In this document: in pieces, positions 1-12,449 of the stretch
How positions within the stretch are numbered: the first letter of the stretch is position 1
How the letters are laid out: each line of letters opens with the position of its first letter
Source: Hydractinia symbiolongicarpus
Lineage: Eukaryota; Cnidaria; Hydrozoa; Anthoathecata; Hydractiniidae
Direction of reading: 5' to 3'
Assembly: GCF_029227915.1 (NCBI RefSeq)
Contig: NC_079878.1
Coordinates: forward strand, 31,399,501 to 31,463,500
Length of the DNA stretch: 64,000 nucleotides
Made by a program: the position numbers and the translations under genes
The notes under the pieces: generated by a model
Told to the model about the DNA's origin: nothing
The model's database searches: none
What the model saw: only the letters and a program-made list of their open reading frames with translations

Positions 1-1194
1 AGGGTAATTTCTTTGTATATATTCGACTATACGGCCAAGCCCGGGATTTACGGGAAATCGCGGGTTTTCGTTTGCCGGCGATTAAACTTCTTTTATTCAG
101 CGTTTCATCAAAAATGAAAACATTTTTAAAAACTACAAGTCTCATGCGTTTTAGTGGCGAAAAAGTAATTTAAAAAATCGTTCGGGAAATGAGTTTACTC
201 CCTGGGTACTTTCTTTGTATACTTTTGACTATGCGGGCCGACTCCGGGATTAACGGGAAATCGCGGGTTTTCGTTTGCCGGCGATTTTTATTCCGCGTCT
301 CATCAAAAATGAAAACATTTTTGAAAACTACAAGTCTCATGCGTTTTAGTGTTGAAAAGATAATTTAAAAAATCGTTCTGGAAATGAGTTTACTCCCTGG
401 GTACTTTCTTTGTATACTTTTGACTATACGGGCCGAGTCCGGGATTTACGGGAAATCGCAGGTTTTTGTTTGCCGGCGTTTAAACTTCTTTTATTCAGCG
501 TCTCATCAAAAATGAAAACATTTTTGAAAACTACAAGTCTCATGCGTTTTAGTGGTGAAAAAATAATTTAAAAAATCGTTCGAGAAATGAGTTTACTCAC
601 AGGGTACTTTCTTTGTATACATTTGACTATACGGGCCAAGCCTGTGATTAACGGGAAATCGCGGGTTTTCGTTTGCCGGCGATTAAACCTCTTTCATTAA
701 GAGTCTCATCAAAAATGAAAACATTTTTGAAAACTACAAGTCTCATGCGTTTTAGTGGTGAAAAAATAATTTAAAAAATCGTTCGGGAAATGAGTTTACT
801 CCCTGGGTACTTTCTTTTTATACATTCGACTATACGGGCCAAGCCCGGGATTTACGCCAAATCGCGGGTGTTCGTTTCCGGCGATTAAACACCTTTCATT
901 AAGCGTCTCATCAAAAATGAAAACATTTTTGAAAACTACAAGTCTCATGCGTTTTAGTGGTGTAAAAATAATTTAAAAAATTGTTCAGGAAATGAGTTTA
1001 CTCACAGGGTACTTTCTTTGTATACATTCGACTACACGGGCCAAGCCCGGGATTTACGGGAAATCGCGGGTGTTCGTTTCCGGCGATTAAACCCCTTTCA
1101 TTAAGCGTCTCATCAAAAATGAAAACATTCCTGAAAACTACAAGTCTCATGCGTTTTAGTGGTGAAAAAATAATTTAAAAAATCGTTCGGGAAA

Positions 1195-3612
1195 TGAGTT
1201 TACTCCCTGGGTACTTTCTTTGTATACTTTTGACTATACGGGCCGAGTCCGTGATTTACGGGAAATCGCTGGTTTTTGTTTGCCGGCGATTAAACATCTT
1301 TTATTCAGCGTTTCATCAAAAATGAAAACATTTTTAAAAACTACAAGTCTCATGCGTTTTAGTGGCGAAAAAGTAATTTAAAAAATCGTTCGGGAAATGA
1401 GTTTACTCCCTGGGTACTTTCTTTGTATACTTTTGACTATGCGGGCCGAGTCCGGGATTAACGGGAAATCGCGGGTTTTCGTTTGCCGGCGATTTTTATT
1501 CCGCGTCTCATCAAAAATGAAAACATTTTTGAAAACTACAAGTCTCATGCGTTTTAGTGGTGAAAAGATAATTTAAAAAATCGTTCTGGAAATAAGTTAC
1601 TCACAGGGTAATTTCTTTGTATATATTCGACTATACGGGCCAAGCCCGGGATTTACGGGAAATCGCGGGTTTTCGTTTGCCGGCGATTAAACTTCTTTTA
1701 TTCCGCGTCTCATCAAAAATGAAAACATTTTTGAAAACCACAAGTCTCATGCGTTTTAGTGGTGAAAAGATAATTTAAAAAATCGTTCTGGAAATGAGTT
1801 TACTCCCTGGGTACTTTCTTTGTATACTTTTGACTATACGGGCCGAGTCCGAGATTTACGGGAAATCGCAGGTTTTCGTTTGCCGGCGTTTAAACTTCTT
1901 TTATTCAGCGTCTCATCAAAAATGAAAACATTTTTGAAAACTACAAGTCTCATACGTTTTAGTGGTGAAAAAATAATTTAAAAAATCGTTCGGGAAATGA
2001 GCTTACTCCCTGGGTATTTTCTTTGTGTACTTCTGACTATACGGGCCGAGTCCGGGATTTACGGGAAATCGCGGGTTTTCGTTTGCCGGCGATTAAACTT
2101 CTTTTATTCCGCATCTCATCAAAAATGAAAACATTTTTGAAAACTACAAGTCTCATGCGTTTCAGTGATGAAAAGATAATATAAAAAATCGCTCTGGAAA
2201 GGAATTTACTCACAGGGTTCTTTCTTTGTATATACTCGACTATACGAGCCAAGCCCGGGATTTACGGGAAATCGCGGGTTTTCGTTTGCCGGCGATTAAA
2301 CTTCTTTTATTCCGCGTCTCATCAAAAATGAAAACATTTTTGAAAACCACAAGTCTCATGCGTTTTAGTGGTGTAAAAATAATTTAAAAAATTGTTCAGG
2401 AAATGAGTTTACTCCCTGGGTACTTTCTTTGTATACTTTTGACTATACGGGCCGAGTCCGTGATTTACGGGAAATCGCTGGTTTTTGTTTGCCGGCGATT
2501 AAACATCTTTTATTCAGCGTTTCATCAAAAATGAAAACATTTTTAAAAACTACAAGTCTCATGCGTTTTAGTGGCGAAAAAGTAATTTAAAAAATCGTTC
2601 GGGAAATGAGTTTACTCCCTGGGTACTTTCTTTGTATACTTTTGACTATGCGGGCCGAGTCCGGGATTAACGGGAAATCGCGGGTTTTCGTTTGCCGGCG
2701 ATTTTTATTCCGCGTCTCATCAAAAATGAAAACATTTTTGAAAACTACAAGTCTCATGCGTTTTAGTGGTGAAAAGATAATTTAAAAAATCGTTCTGGAA
2801 ATAAGTTACTCACAGGGTAATTTCTTTGTATATATTCGACTATACGGGCCAAGCCCGGGATTTACGGGAAATCGCGGGTTTTCGTTTGCCGGCGATTAAA
2901 CTTCTTTTATTCCGCGTCTCATCAAAAATGAAAACATTTTTGAAAACCACAAGTCTCATGCGTTTTAGTGGTGAAAAGATAATTTAAAAAATCGTTCTGG
3001 AAATGAGTTTACTCCCTGGGTACTTTCTTTGTATACTTTTGACTATACGGGCCGAGTCCGAGATTTACGGGAAATCGCAGGTTTTCGTTTGCCGGCGTTT
3101 AAACTTCTTTTATTCAGCGTCTCATCAAAAATGAAAACATTTTTGAAAACTACAAGTCTCATACGTTTTAGTGGTGAAAAAATAATTTAAAAAATCGTTC
3201 GGGAAATGAGCTTACTCCCTGGGTATTTTCTTTGTGTACTTCTGACTATACGGGCCGAGTCCGGGATTTACGGGAAATCGCGGGTTTTCGTTTGCCGGCG
3301 ATTAAACTTCTTTTATTCCGCATCTCATCAAAAATGAAAACATTTTTGAAAACTACAAGTCTCATGCGTTTCAGTGATGAAAAGATAATATAAAAAATCG
3401 CTCTGGAAAGGAATTTACTCACAGGGTTCTTTCTTTGTATATACTCGACTATACGAGCCAAGCCCGGGATTTACGGGAAATCGCGGGTTTTCGTTTGCCG
3501 GCGATTAAACTTCTTTTATTCCGCGTCTCATCAAAAATGAAAACATTTTTGAAAACCACAAGTCTCATGCGTTTTAGTGGTGTAAAAATAATTTAAAAAA
3601 TTGTTCAGGAAA
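1195..3612 (+). repeat. 1209-bp tandem pair (6-mer HOR)
   Basis: Bases from about 1195 to 2403 and from 2404 to 3612 are adjacent copies of six monomers, offset 1209 bp throughout. Private variants are shared, including GTCCGAGATT (in the monomers near 1850 and 3059), ATACGTTTTAG, GTGTACTTCTGAC and the CAGTGATGAAAAG monomer. After 3613 the copies diverge (TTTACTCACAGGG against TTTACTCCCTGGG at 2405). The unit is 6 x 203 minus an 8-bp and a 1-bp deletion. Near identity indicates a recent duplication by unequal exchange or replication slippage; that mechanism is inference. Confidence 0.85.
1399..1593 (+). repeat. 195-bp monomer with 8-bp deletion (example)
   Basis: In this monomer the usual GGCGATT-AAACTTCT-TTTATTCC segment lacks the middle eight bases, leaving GGCGATTTTTATTCC. 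Flanking landmark spacing is 195 instead of 203 bp. The same deletion recurs once per unit through domain A (around 285, 1491, 2700, 4111, 4914, 6529, 7938, 9351, 13199). It is therefore an inherited marker of one HOR position and not an independent event each time. It is absent from the rest of the window as far as I could see. Confidence 0.9.
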
Positions 3613-4967
3613 TGAGTTTACTCACAGGGTACTTTCTTTGTATACATTCGACTACACGGGCCAAGCCCTGGATTTACGGGAAATCGCGGGTGTTCGTTTC
3701 CGGCGATTAAACCCATTTCATTAAGCCTCTCATCAAAAATGAAAACATTCCTGAAAACTACAAGTCTCATGCGTTTTAGTGGTGAAAAAATAAGTTAAAA
3801 AATCGTTCGGGAAATGAGTTTACTCCCTGGGTACTTTCTTTGTATACTTTTGACTATACGGGCCGAGTCCGTGATTTACGGGAAATCGCTGGTTTTTGTT
3901 TGCCTGCGATTAAACATCTTTTATTCAGCGTTTCATCAAAAATGAAAACATTTTTAAAAACTACAAGTCTCATGCGTTTTATTGGCGAAAAAGTAATTTA
4001 AAAAATCGTTCGGGAAATGAGTTTACTCCCTGGGTACTTTCTTTGTATACTTTTGACTATGCGGGCCGAGTCCGGGATTAACGGGAAATCGCGGGTTTTC
4101 GTTTGCCGGCGATTTTTATTCCGCGTCTCATCAAAAATGAAAACATTTTTGAAAACTACAAGTCTCATGCGTTTCAGTGATGAAAAGATAATATAAAAAA
4201 TCGCTCTGGAAAGGAATTTACTCACAGGGTTCTTTCTTTGTATATACTCGACTATACGAGCCAAGCCCGGGATTTACGGGAAATCGCGGGTTTTCGTTTG
4301 CCGGCGATTAAACTTCTTTTATTCCGCGTCTCATCAAAAATGAAAACATTTTTGAAAACCACAAGTCTCATGCGTTTTAGTGGTGTAAAAATAATTTAAA
4401 AAATTGTTCAGGAAATGAGTTTACTCACAGGGTACTTTCTTTGTATACATTCGACTACACGGGCCAAGCCCGGGATTTACGGGAAATCGCGGGTGTTCGT
4501 TTCCGGCGATTAAACCCATTTCATTAAGCCTCTCATCAAAAATGAAAACATTCCTGAAAACTACAAGTCTCATGCGTTTTAGTGGTGAAAAAATAAGTTA
4601 AAAAATCGTTCGGGAAATGAGTTTACTCCCTGGGTACTTTCTTTGTATACTTTTGACTATACGGGCCGAGTCCGTGATTTACGGGAAATCGCTGGTTTTT
4701 GTTTGCCTGCGATTAAACATCTTTTATTCAGCGTTTCATCAAAAATGAAAACATTTTTAAAAACTACAAGTCTCATGCGTTTTATTGGCGAAAAAGTAAT
4801 TTAAAAAATCGTTCGGGAAATGAGTTTACTCCCTGGGTACTTTCTTTGTATACTTTTGACTATGCGGGCCGAGTCCGGGATTAACGGGAAATCGCGGGTT
4901 TTCGTTTGCCGGCGATTTTTATTCCGCGTCTCATCAAAAATGAAAACATTTTTGAAAACTACAAGTC
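3362..4967 (+). repeat. 803-bp tandem pair (4-mer)
   Basis: About 3362-4164 and 4165-4967 are adjacent copies offset by 803 bp. Shared private variants include TTTGCCTGCGATT (around 3901 and 4704), TTTATTGGCG (around 3978 and 4781) and AAGCCTCTC (around 3723 and 4526). The join fuses an 8-bp-deletion monomer directly to the CAGTGATG monomer. This skips the three intervening types of the normal seven-monomer order, so it records an out-of-register exchange within the HOR domain. The fusion also creates a longer 88-codon minus-strand open frame at 3998-4264, which has no independent support as a gene. Confidence 0.8.
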
Positions 4968-7900
4968 TCATGCGTTTTAGTGGTGAAAAGATAATTTAAA
5001 AAATCGTTCTGGAAATAAGTTACTCACAGGGTAATTTCTTTGTATATATTCGACTATACGGGCCAAGCCCGGGATTTACGGGAAATCGCGGGTTTTCGTT
5101 TGCCGGCGATTAAACTTCTTTTATTCCGCGTCTCATCAAAAATGAAAACATTTTTGAAAACCACAAGTCTCATGCGTTTTAGTGGTGAAAAGATAATTTA
5201 AAAAATCGTTCTGGAAGTGAGTTTACTCCCTGGGTACTTTTTTTGTATACTTTTGACTATACGGGCCGAGTCCGGGATTTACGGGAAATCGCAGGTTTTC
5301 GTTTGCCGGCGTTTAAACTTCTTTTATTCAGCGTCTCATCAAAAATGAAAACATTTTTGAAAACCACAAGTCTCATGCGTTTTAGTGGTGAAAAGATAAT
5401 TTAAAAAATCGTTCTGGAAATGAGTTTACTCCCTGGGTACTTTCTTTGTATACTTTTGACTATACGGGCCGAGTCCGGGATTTACGGGAAATCGCAGGTT
5501 TTCGTTTGCCGGCGTTTAAACTTCTTTTATTCAGCGTCTCATCAAAAATGAAAACATTTTTGAAAACTACAAGTCTCATACGTTTTAGTGGTGAAAAAAT
5601 AATTTAAAAAATCGTTCGGGAAATGAGTTTACTCCCTGGGTATTTTCTTTGTGTACTTCTGACTATACGGGCCGAGTCCGGGATTTACGGGAAATCGCGG
5701 GTTTTCGTTTGCCGGCGATTAAACTTCTTTTATTCCGCATCTCATCAAAAATGAAAACATTTTTGAAAACTACAAGTCTCATGCGTTTCAGTGATGAAAA
5801 GATAATATAAAAAATCGCTCTGGAAAGGAATTTACTCACAGGGTTCTTTCTTTGTATATACTCGACTATACGAGCCAAGCCCGGGATTTACGGGAAATCG
5901 CGGGTTTTCGTTTGCCGGCGATTAAACTTCTTTTATTCCGCGTCTCATCAAAAATGAAAACATTTTTGAAAACCACAAGTCTCATGCGTTTTAGTGGTGT
6001 AAAAATAATTTAAAAAATTGTTCAGGAAATGAGTTTACTCACAGGGTACTTTCTTTGTATACATTCGACTACACGGGCCAAGCACGGGATTTACGAGAAA
6101 TCGCGGGTGTTCGTTTCCGGCGATTAAACCCCTTTCATTAAGCGTCTCATTAAAAATGAAAACATTCCTGAAAACTACAAGTCTCATGCGTTTTAGTGGT
6201 GAAAAAATAATTTAAAAAATCGTTCGGGAAATGAGTTTACTCCCTGGGTACTTTCTTTGTATACTTTTGACTATACGGGCCGAGTCCGTGATTTACGGGA
6301 AATCGCTGGTTTTTGTTTGCCGGCGATTAAACATCTTTTATTCAGCGTTTCATCAAAAATGAAAACATTTTTAAAAACTACAAGTCTCATGCGTTTTAGT
6401 GGCGAAAAAGTAATTTAAAAAATCGTTCGGGAAATGAGTTTACTCCCTGGGTACTTCCTTTGTAAACTTTTGACTATGCGGGCCGAGTCCGGGATTAACG
6501 GGAAATCGCGGGTTTTCGTTTGCCGGCGATTTTTATTCCGCGTCTCATCAAAAATGAAAACATTTTGGAAAACTACAAGTCTCATGCGTTTTAGTGGTGA
6601 AAAGATAATTTAAAAAATCGTTCTGGAAATAAGTTACTCACAGGGTAATTTCTTTGTATATATTCGACTATACGGGCCAAGCCCGGGATTTACGGGAAAT
6701 CGCGGGTTTTCGTTTGCCGGCGATTAAACTTCTTTTATTCCGCGTCTCATCAAAAATGAAAACATTTTTGAAAACCACAAGTCTCATGCGTTTTAGTGGT
6801 GAAAAGATAATTTAAAAAATCGTTCTGGAAATGAGTTTACTCCCTGGGTACTTTCTTTGTATACTTTTGACTATACGGGCAGAGTCCGGGATTTACGGGA
6901 AATCGCAGGTTTTCGTTTGCCGGCGTTTAAACTTCTTTTATTCAGCGTCTCATCAAAAATGAAAACATTTTTGAAAACTACAAGTCTCATACGTTTTAGT
7001 GGTGAAAAAATAATTTAAAAAATCGTTCGGGAAATGAGTTTACTCCCTGGGTATTTTCTTTGTGTACTTCTGACTATACGGGCCGAGTCCGGGATTTACG
7101 GGAAATCGCGGGTTTTCGTTTGCCGGCGATTAAACTTCTTTTATTCCGCATCTCATCAAAAATGAAAACATTTTTGAAAACTACAAGTCTCATGCGTTTC
7201 AGTGATGAAAAGATAATATAAAAAATCGCTCTGGAAAGGAATTTACTCACAGGGTTCTTTCTTTGTATATACTCGACTATACGAGCCAAGCCCGGGATTT
7301 ACGGGAAATCGCGGGTTTTCGTTTGCCGGCGATTAAACTTCTTTTATTCCGCGTCTCATCAAAAATGAAAACATTTTTGAAAACCACAAGTCTCATGCGT
7401 TTTAGTGGTGTAAAAATAATTTAAAAAATTGTTCAGAAAATGAGTTTACTCACAGGGTACTTTCTTTGTATACATTCGACTACACGGGCCAAGCCCGGGA
7501 TTTACGGGAAATCGCGGGTGTTCGTTTCCGGCGATTAAACCCATTTCATTAAGCGTCTCATCAAAAATGAAAACATTCCTGAAAACTACAAGTCTCATGC
7601 GTTTTAGTGGTGAAAAAATAAGTTAAAAAATCGTTCGGGAAATGAGTTTACTCCCTGGGTACTTTCTTTGTATACTTTTGACTATACGGGCCGAGTCCGT
7701 GATTTACGGGAAATCGCTGGTTTTTGTTTGCCGGCGATTAAACATCTTTTATTCAGCGTTTCATCAAAAATGAAAACATTTTTAAAAACTACAAGTCTCA
7801 TGCGTTTTAGTGGCGAAAAAGTAATTTAAAAAATCGTTCGGGAAATGAGTTTACTCCCTGGGTACTTTCTTTGTATACTTTTGACTATGCGGGCCGAGTC

Positions 7901-8601
7901 CGGGATTAACGGGAAATCGCGGGTTTTCGTTTGCCGGCGATTTTTATTCCGCGTCTCATCAAAAATGAAAACATTTTTGAAAACTACAAGTCTCATGCGT
8001 TTTAGTGGTGAAAAGATAATTTAAAAAATCGTTCTGGAAATAAGTTACTCACAGGGTAATTTCTTTGTATATATTCGACTATACGGGCCAAGCCCGGGAT
8101 TTACGGGAAATCGCGGGTTTTCGTTTGCCGGCAATTAAACTTCTTTTATTCCGCGTCTCATCAAAAATGAAAACATTTTTGAAAACCACAAGTCTCATGC
8201 GTTTTAGTGGTGAAAAGATAATTTAAAAAATCGTTCTGGAAATGAGTTTACTCCCTGGGTACTTTTTTTGTATACTTTTGACTATACGGGCCGAGTCCGG
8301 GATTTACGGGAAATCGCAGGTTTTCGTTTGCCGGCGTTTAAACTTCTTTTATTCAGCGTCTCATCAAAAATGAAAACATTTTTGAAAACCACAAGTCTCA
8401 TGCGTTTTAGTGGTGAAAAGATAATTTAAAAAATCGTTCTGGAAATGAGTTTACTCCCTGGGTACTTTCTTTGTGTACTTCTGACTATACGGGCCGAGTC
8501 CGGGATTTACGGGAAATCGCGGGTTTTCGTTTGCCGGCGATTAAACTTCTTTTATTCCGCATCTCATCAAAAATGAAAACATTTTTGAAAACTACAAGTC
8601 T

Positions 8602-11600
8602 CATGCGTTTCAGTGATGAAAAGATAATATAAAAAATCCCTCTGGAAAGGAATTTACTCACAGGGTTCTTTCTTTGTATATACTCGACTATACGAGCCAA
8701 GCCCGGGATTTGCGGGAAATCGCGGGTTTTCGTTTGCCGGCGATTAAACTTCTTTTATTCCGCGTCTCATCAAAAATGAAAACATTTTTGAAAACCACAA
8801 GTCTCATGCGTTTTAGTGGTGTAAAAATAATTTAAAAAATTGTTCAGGAAATGAGTTTACTCACAGGGTACTTTCTTTGTATACATACGACTACACGGGC
8901 CAAGCCCGGGATTTACGAGAAATCGCGGGTGTTCGTTTCCGGCGATTAAACCCCTTTCATTAAGCGTCTCATCAAAAATGAAAACATTCCTGAAAACTAC
9001 AAGTCTCATGCGTTTTAGTGGTGAAAAAATAATTTAAAAAATCGTTTGGGAAATGAGTTTACTCCCTGGGTACTTTCTTTGTATACTTTTGACTATACGG
9101 GCCGAGTCCGTGATTTACGGGAAATCGCTGGTTTTTGTTTGCCGGCGATTAAACATCTTTTATTCAGCGTTTCATCAAAAATGAAAACATTTTTAAAAAC
9201 TACAAGTCTCATGCGTTTTAGTGGCGAAAAAGTAATTTAAAAAATCGTTCGGGAAATGAGTTTACTCCCTGGGTACTTTCTTTGTATACTTTTGACTATG
9301 CGGGCCGAGTCCGGGATTAACGGGAAATCGCGGGTTTTCGTTTGCCGGCGATTTTTATTCCGCGTCTCATCAAAAATGAAAACATTTTGGAAAACTACAA
9401 GTCTCATGCGTTTTAGTGGTGAAAAGATAATTTAAAAAATCGTTCTGGAAATAAGTTACTCACAGGGTAATTTCTTTGTATATATTCGACTATACGGGCC
9501 AAGCCCGGGATTTACGGGAAATCGCGGGTTTTCGTTTGCCGGCGATTAAACTTCTTTTATTCCGCGTCTCATCAAAAATGAAAACATTTTTGAAAACCAC
9601 AAGTCTCATGCGTTTTAGTGGTGAAAAGATAATTTAAAAAATCGTTCTGGAAATGAGTTTACTCCCTGGGTACTTTCTTTGTATACTTTTGACTATACGG
9701 GCCGAGTCCGGGATTTACGGGAAATCGCAGGTTTTCGTTTGCCGGCGTTTAAACTTCTTTTATTCAGCGTCTCATCAAAAATGAAAACATTTTTGAAAAC
9801 TACAAGTCTCATACGTTTTAGTGGTGAAAAAATAATTTAAAAAATCGTTCGGGAAATGAGTTTACTCCCTGGGTATTTTCTTTGTGTACTTCTGACTATA
9901 AGGGCCGAGTCCGGGATTTACGGGAAATCGCGGGTTTTCGTTTGCCGGCGATTAAACTTCTTTTATTCCGCATCTCATCAAAAATGAAAACATTTTTGAA
10001 AACTACAAGTCTCATGCGTTTCAGTGATGAAAAGATATTATAAAAAATCGCTCTGGAAAGGAATTTACTCACAGGGTTCTTTCTTTGTATATACTCGACT
10101 ATACGAGCCAAGCACGGGATTTACGGGAAGTCGCGGGTTTTCGTTTGCCGGCGATTAAACTTCTTTTAATCAGCGTCTCATCAAAAATGAAAACATTTTT
10201 GAAAAACTACAAGTCTCATGCGTTTTAGTGGTGAAAAAATAATTTAAAAAATCGTTCGGGAAATGAGTTTACTCCCTGGGTACTTTCTTTGTATACTTTT
10301 GACTATACGGGCAGAGTCCGGGATTTACGGGAATTCGCGGGTTTTCGTTTGCCGGCGATTAAACTTCTTTTATTCAGCGTCTCATCAAAAATGAAAACAT
10401 TGTGGAAAACTACAAGTCTCGTGCGTTTTAGTGGTGAAAAGATAATTTAAAAAATCGTTCTGAAAATGAGTTTACTCGCAGGGTACTTTCTTTGTATACA
10501 TTTGCCTATACGGGCCGAGTCCGGGATTTACGGGAAATCGCAGGTTTTCGTTTGCCGGCGATTAAACTTCTTTTATTCGGCGTCTCATCAAAAATGAAAA
10601 CATTTTTGAAAACTACAAGTCTCATGCGTTTTAGTGGTGAAAAAATAATTTAAAAAATCGTTCAAGAAATGAGTATACTCCCTGGGTACTTTCTTTGTAT
10701 ACATTCGACTATACGGGCCGAGTCCGGGATTTACGGGAATTCGCGGGTTTTCGTTTGCCGGCGATTAAACTTCTTTTATTCAGCGTCTCATCAAAAATGA
10801 AAACATTTTGGAAAACTACAAGTCTCGTGCGTTTTAGTGGTGAAAAAATAATTTAAAAAATCGTTGTGGAAATGAGTTTACTCGCAGGGTACTTTCTTTG
10901 TATACATTCGACTATACGGGCCGAGTCCGGGATTTACGGGAATTCGCGGGTTTTCGTTTGCCGGCGATTAAACTTCTTTTATTCAGCGTCTCATCAAAAA
11001 TGAAAACATTTTGGAAAACTACAAGTCTCGTGCGTTTTAGTGGTGAAAAAATAATTTAAAAAATCGTTCTGGAAATGAGTTTACTCGCAGGGTACTTTCT
11101 TTGTATACATTTGCCTATACGGGCCGAATCCGGGATTTACGGGAAATCGCAGGTTTTCGTTTGCCGGCGATTAAACTTCTTTTATTCGGCGTCTTATCAA
11201 AAATGAAAACATTTTTGAAAACTACAAGTCTCATGCGTTTTAGTGGTGAAAAAATAATTTAAAAAATCGTTCGGGAAATGAGTATACTCCCTGGGTACTT
11301 TCTTTGTATACATTCGACTATACGGGCCGAGTCCAGGATTTACGGGAATTCGCGGGTTTTCGTTTGCCGGCGATTAAACTTCTTTTATTCAGCGTCTCAT
11401 CAAAAATGAAAACATTTTGGAAAACTACAAGTCTCGTGCGTTTTAGTGGTGAAAAAATAATTTAAAAAATCGTTCTGGAAATGAGTTTACTCGCAGGGTA
11501 CTTTCTTTGTATACATTTGCCTATACGGGCCGAATCCGGGATTTACGGGAAATCGCAGGTTTTCGTTTGCCGGCGATTAAACTTCTTTTATTCAGCGTCT

Positions 11601-12449
11601 CATCAAAAATGAAAACATTTTTGAAAACTACAAGTCTCATGCGTTTTAGTGGTGAAAAAATAATTTAAAAAATCGTTCGGGAAATGAGTATACTCCCTGG
11701 GTACTTTCTTTGTATACTTTTGACTATACGGGCCGAGTCCGGAATTTACGGGAAATCGCGGGTTTTCGGTTGCCGGCGATTAAACTTCTTTTATTCAGCG
11801 TCTCATCAAAAATGAAAACATTTTGGAAAACTACAAGTCTCGTGCGTTTTAGTGGTGAAAAAATAATTTAAAAAATCGTTCTGGAAATGAGTTTACTCGC
11901 AGGGTACTTTCTTTGTATACATTCGACTATACGGGCCGAGTCCGGGATTTACGGGAATTCGCGGGTTTTCGTTTGCCGGCGATTAAACTTCTTTTATTCA
12001 GCGTCTCATCAAAAATGAAAACATTTTGGAAAACTACAAGTCTCGTGCGTTTTAGTGGTGAAAAAATAATTTAAAAAATCGTTCTGGAAATGAGTTTACT
12101 CGCAGGGTACTTTCTTTGTATACATTTGCCTATACGGGCCGAATCCGGGATTTACGGGAAATCGCAGGTTTTCGTTTGCCGGCGATTAAACTTCTTTTAT
12201 TCGGCGTCTCATCAAAAATGAAAACATTTTTGAAAACTACAAGTCTCATGCGTTTTAGTGGTGAAAAAATAATTTAAAAAATCGTTCGGGAAATGAGTAT
12301 ACTCCCTGGGTACTTTCTTTGTATACATTCGACTATACGGGCCGAGTCCAGGATTTACGGGAATTCGCGGGTTTTCGTTTGCCGGCGATTAAACTTCTTT
12401 TATTCAGCGTCTCATCAAAAATGAAAACATTTTGGTAAACTACAAGTCT
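8602..12449 (+). repeat. 3848-bp duplication block, copy 1 (19 monomers)
   Basis: This block is repeated immediately downstream with an offset of 3848 bp (19 x 203 minus 9). The domain-A marker at 9110 recurs at 12958, and the variant CCGGAATTTACGG at 11739 recurs at 15587. The first 1.5 kb is domain-A HOR sequence, and the rest is a second subfamily rich in GAATTC. The join at about 12436-12450 lies inside GGTAAACTACAAGTCTC, where the sequence jumps from a TTTTGG-type monomer back to the CAGTGATG monomer of 8602. One copy thus contains the boundary between two subfamilies. No genes. Confidence 0.85.
10170..12435 (+). repeat. GAATTC-bearing subfamily block
   Basis: Here monomers alternate between two forms. 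One has GGGAATTCGCGGG linked to CATTTTGGAAAAC and CTCGTGCG. The other has TTTACTCGCAGGG linked to ACATTTGCC and ATCGCAGG. The three variants of the first form travel together within one monomer and recur in the same combination to beyond 36 kb. This block opens the subfamily that occupies most of 10-37 kb. Its copy in the second duplication block lies at about 14.02-16.08 kb. No genes. Confidence 0.85.

Larger units (their letters stand above)
1..8601 (+). repeat. HOR domain A, 7-monomer unit of 1411 bp
   Basis: The marker GTGATTTACGGGAAATCGCT occurs at 1251, 2460, 3871, 4674, 6288, 7699 and 9110. The intervals are 1209, 1411, 803, 1614, 1411 and 1411. The 1411-bp unit resolves into monomers of 203, 195, 202, 203, 203, 203 and 202 bp; the short ones carry an 8-bp deletion and two different 1-bp deletions. 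The other intervals are the same unit with one monomer missing (1209), reduced to four monomers (803) or extended to eight (1614). No gene lies in this stretch. The seven monomer types differ by many substitutions from each other, whereas equivalent monomers in successive units are almost identical, which is the definition of a higher-order repeat. Confidence 0.9.
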
